Positions 5,702-5,844 of a DNA stretch of 5,844 nucleotides are shown piece after piece. A program made the position numbers and the translations under genes. Location of the stretch: positions 1 through 5,844 of the forward strand of contig JAKBTP010000092.1 of the NCBI GenBank assembly GCA_021844355.1, written 5' to 3'. Below the pieces are notes generated by a model, which saw only the letters and a program-made list of their open reading frames with translations, searched no databases and had not been told where the DNA came from. The number at the start of each line of letters is the position of its first letter. Position 1 is the first letter of the stretch. This DNA is from a bacterium. GTDB taxonomy: Bacteria > Chloroflexota > Dormibacteria > Aeolococcales > Bog-877.

Positions 5702-5844
5702 AAGCGCGCCTCTCGGCCAGGTGTCGCTCACGCCCTCCACTCCAGGGACTTTGACGGCCGTGCCGTGAACTTCATGATCCCGCAGATTCTGGGCCCGCAC
5801 CTGTGCCGAAGCAGGCCCGCGGACGCGACCGTCGAGCGGGACCG
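5702..5844. other. Upstream region at the right edge, no gene recognised
   Basis: About 140 bp ahead of the membrane-anchored protein gene. The frame of that gene stays open up to a GTG at 5800, but this extension has no SD and no conserved look, so I treat it as non-coding leader. I see no convincing -10/-35 pair, tRNA or repeat here. Confidence 0.4.

Overview
This window comes from a high-GC bacterium. All supportable protein-coding genes lie on the minus strand, and long antisense ORFs arise from the third-position GC bias. Gene starts include GTG and TTG, most with purine-rich Shine-Dalgarno (SD) sequences, and junctions are tight (ATGA or GTGA overlaps). The sequence alone does not fix the phylum; high-GC Firmicutes-like or other soil and thermophilic lineages would fit. 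If the main reading below is right, the organism must also encode the selenocysteine machinery (SelA, SelB, SelC, SelD), none of which is in this window.

In transcription order (right to left), 5701-5213 encodes a small membrane-anchored, extracytoplasmic, cysteine-containing protein with a weakly PepSY-like C-terminus. About 145 bp further on, a 12-codon leader ORF (5067-5029) with a strong SD runs by a GTGA overlap into a very short M50-like (site-2-protease-type) membrane metallopeptidase (5032-4649). A further gap of about 145 bp holds a weak -10-like box and a hairpin.

Next comes a compact four-gene operon: a xanthine oxidase / form-II-CoxL-like molybdopterin hydroxylase large subunit (4503-2203), an OsmC/Ohr-family protein (2206-1655), a short-chain dehydrogenase/reductase (1658-894) and an amidohydrolase-2 family metal-dependent hydrolase (849-1). 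The first three genes are joined by stop/start overlaps, and the fourth follows after 44 bp.

The key observation is in the OsmC-family gene. Its reading frame is interrupted by TGA at 1967-1969, exactly where the family has its first catalytic (peroxidatic) cysteine. Starting 9 nt after the TGA is a hairpin with a 4-bp lower stem, a single bulged U, a 6-bp upper stem and a GUU loop, closely matching the geometry of a bacterial SECIS element. The simplest reading is a 183-residue selenoprotein with U80 and a second cysteine at C151. Standard annotation would break it into two short hypothetical ORFs. In the operon it probably gives peroxide/thiol protection or redox chemistry alongside a molybdenum hydroxylase, a reductase and a hydrolase that look like a small-molecule degradation pathway; the substrate cannot be read from the sequence.
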